NCBI GenBank assembly: GCA_009692265.1
Contig: SHZM01000036.1
Span: 1-33,913 of the forward strand
Direction: 5' to 3'
From: Gammaproteobacteria bacterium
GTDB taxonomy: Bacteria > Pseudomonadota > Gammaproteobacteria > Ga0077536
DNA: 33,913 nt
The notes under the pieces are model-generated. The model ran no database searches. It was not told where the DNA came from and was given only the letters and a program-made list of their open reading frames with translations. Within the stretch, counting starts at the first letter, position 1. Each line of letters begins with the position of its first letter. A program made the position numbers and the translations under genes. This document shows positions 33,701 to 33,913 of this stretch, piece by piece.

Positions 33701-33913
33701 CTATTTGATTGCTGTTTGGGGCCACCCAGCACACGACGCAAAGAATGGCGCAATATAACTATCCATCGACGAAGTATAGACCCTCGTTCCGAAGTAGCGG
33801 GTGCACCGAAGAAGGCCCAAATGCGCTAGACAGATCCACCATTGCACCAAGGATACTAAGCGACCCTGAAAACGTCGTGGCAGAGCTGGCCCCAATCGTC
33901 TGCACAGTGGGCC
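33701..33913 (-). other. possible C-terminal remnant of an MBOAT acyltransferase (window edge)
   Basis: The minus-strand frame open at the right edge reads ALPRRFQGRLVSLVQWW and stops at 33701. Another frame of the same DNA contains IWAFFGAPATSERGSILRRW. The two pieces recall the end of MBOAT proteins, where a basic LPRR segment leads into a W-FFRA helix. MBOAT and SGNH genes often form pairs for polysaccharide O-acylation. No continuous frame supports this and the gene is cut by the edge, so it is only a hint. Confidence 0.22.

Overview
The window looks like chromosomal DNA of a gammaproteobacterium that I cannot place further. The evidence is gene order known from Escherichia coli and relatives: initiator tRNA-rimP-nusA-infB, surE-pcm-nlpD-rpoS, and mltD / yafS-like-rnhA-dnaQ. 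Most of the left two thirds is housekeeping sequence. The right third and a few gaps carry accessory genes, some of them broken.

Layout. 1-2605 (minus): stable-RNA-type promoter, initiator tRNA-Met, a terminator, then rimP, nusA and the start of infB. 2750-4280: accessory patch with a frameshifted GYF_2/pentapeptide-repeat membrane protein and a decayed plus-strand gene that faintly resembles FliK. 4224-7118 (minus): mrcB (PBP1b) and a TPR lipoprotein that may be its activator. 7284-7557: a 38-residue lysine-rich histone-H1-like protein with a clear promoter that encloses an inverted repeat. 7700-8812: adk and, divergently, an Mth938-domain protein. 8850-13062 (minus): a tight run argF-surE-pcm-nlpD-rpoS. 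13105-13850 (minus): a 31-residue membrane microprotein, a PuuD-like membrane protein and a strong hairpin. 14089-18084: grxD; dnaQ, rnhA and a YafS-like methyltransferase; divergent mltD. 18129-22349: apt and an NRDE protein, facing an SDR with an altered active site, two exported proteins of unknown function and a HisN-like phosphatase. 22600-30504: an RND exporter, the methanethiol oxidase mtoX, one gene that fuses an SCO1/SenC domain to a di-haem MauG/cytochrome c peroxidase domain, and on the other strand an aldehyde ferredoxin oxidoreductase with a MoaD-like protein. 30613-32235: an AlkA-type glycosylase and a second SDR. 32522-33913: a frameshifted SGNH-hydrolase gene and perhaps the end of an MBOAT acyltransferase.

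The most interesting block is 22600-30504. MtoX enzymes of the SBP56 family oxidise methanethiol to formaldehyde, sulfide and hydrogen peroxide, need copper, and are known to sit beside separate SCO1/SenC and MauG genes. Here those two helper functions are one predicted lipoprotein. The nearby AOR and RND genes could deal with aldehyde and export, but that link is inference from position only.

A second theme is reading-frame damage confined to accessory genes (3332-3336, about 3825-3855, about 32912 and about 32725). All the long housekeeping genes are intact. Either these genes are decaying or the assembly has small indel errors at a few sites.
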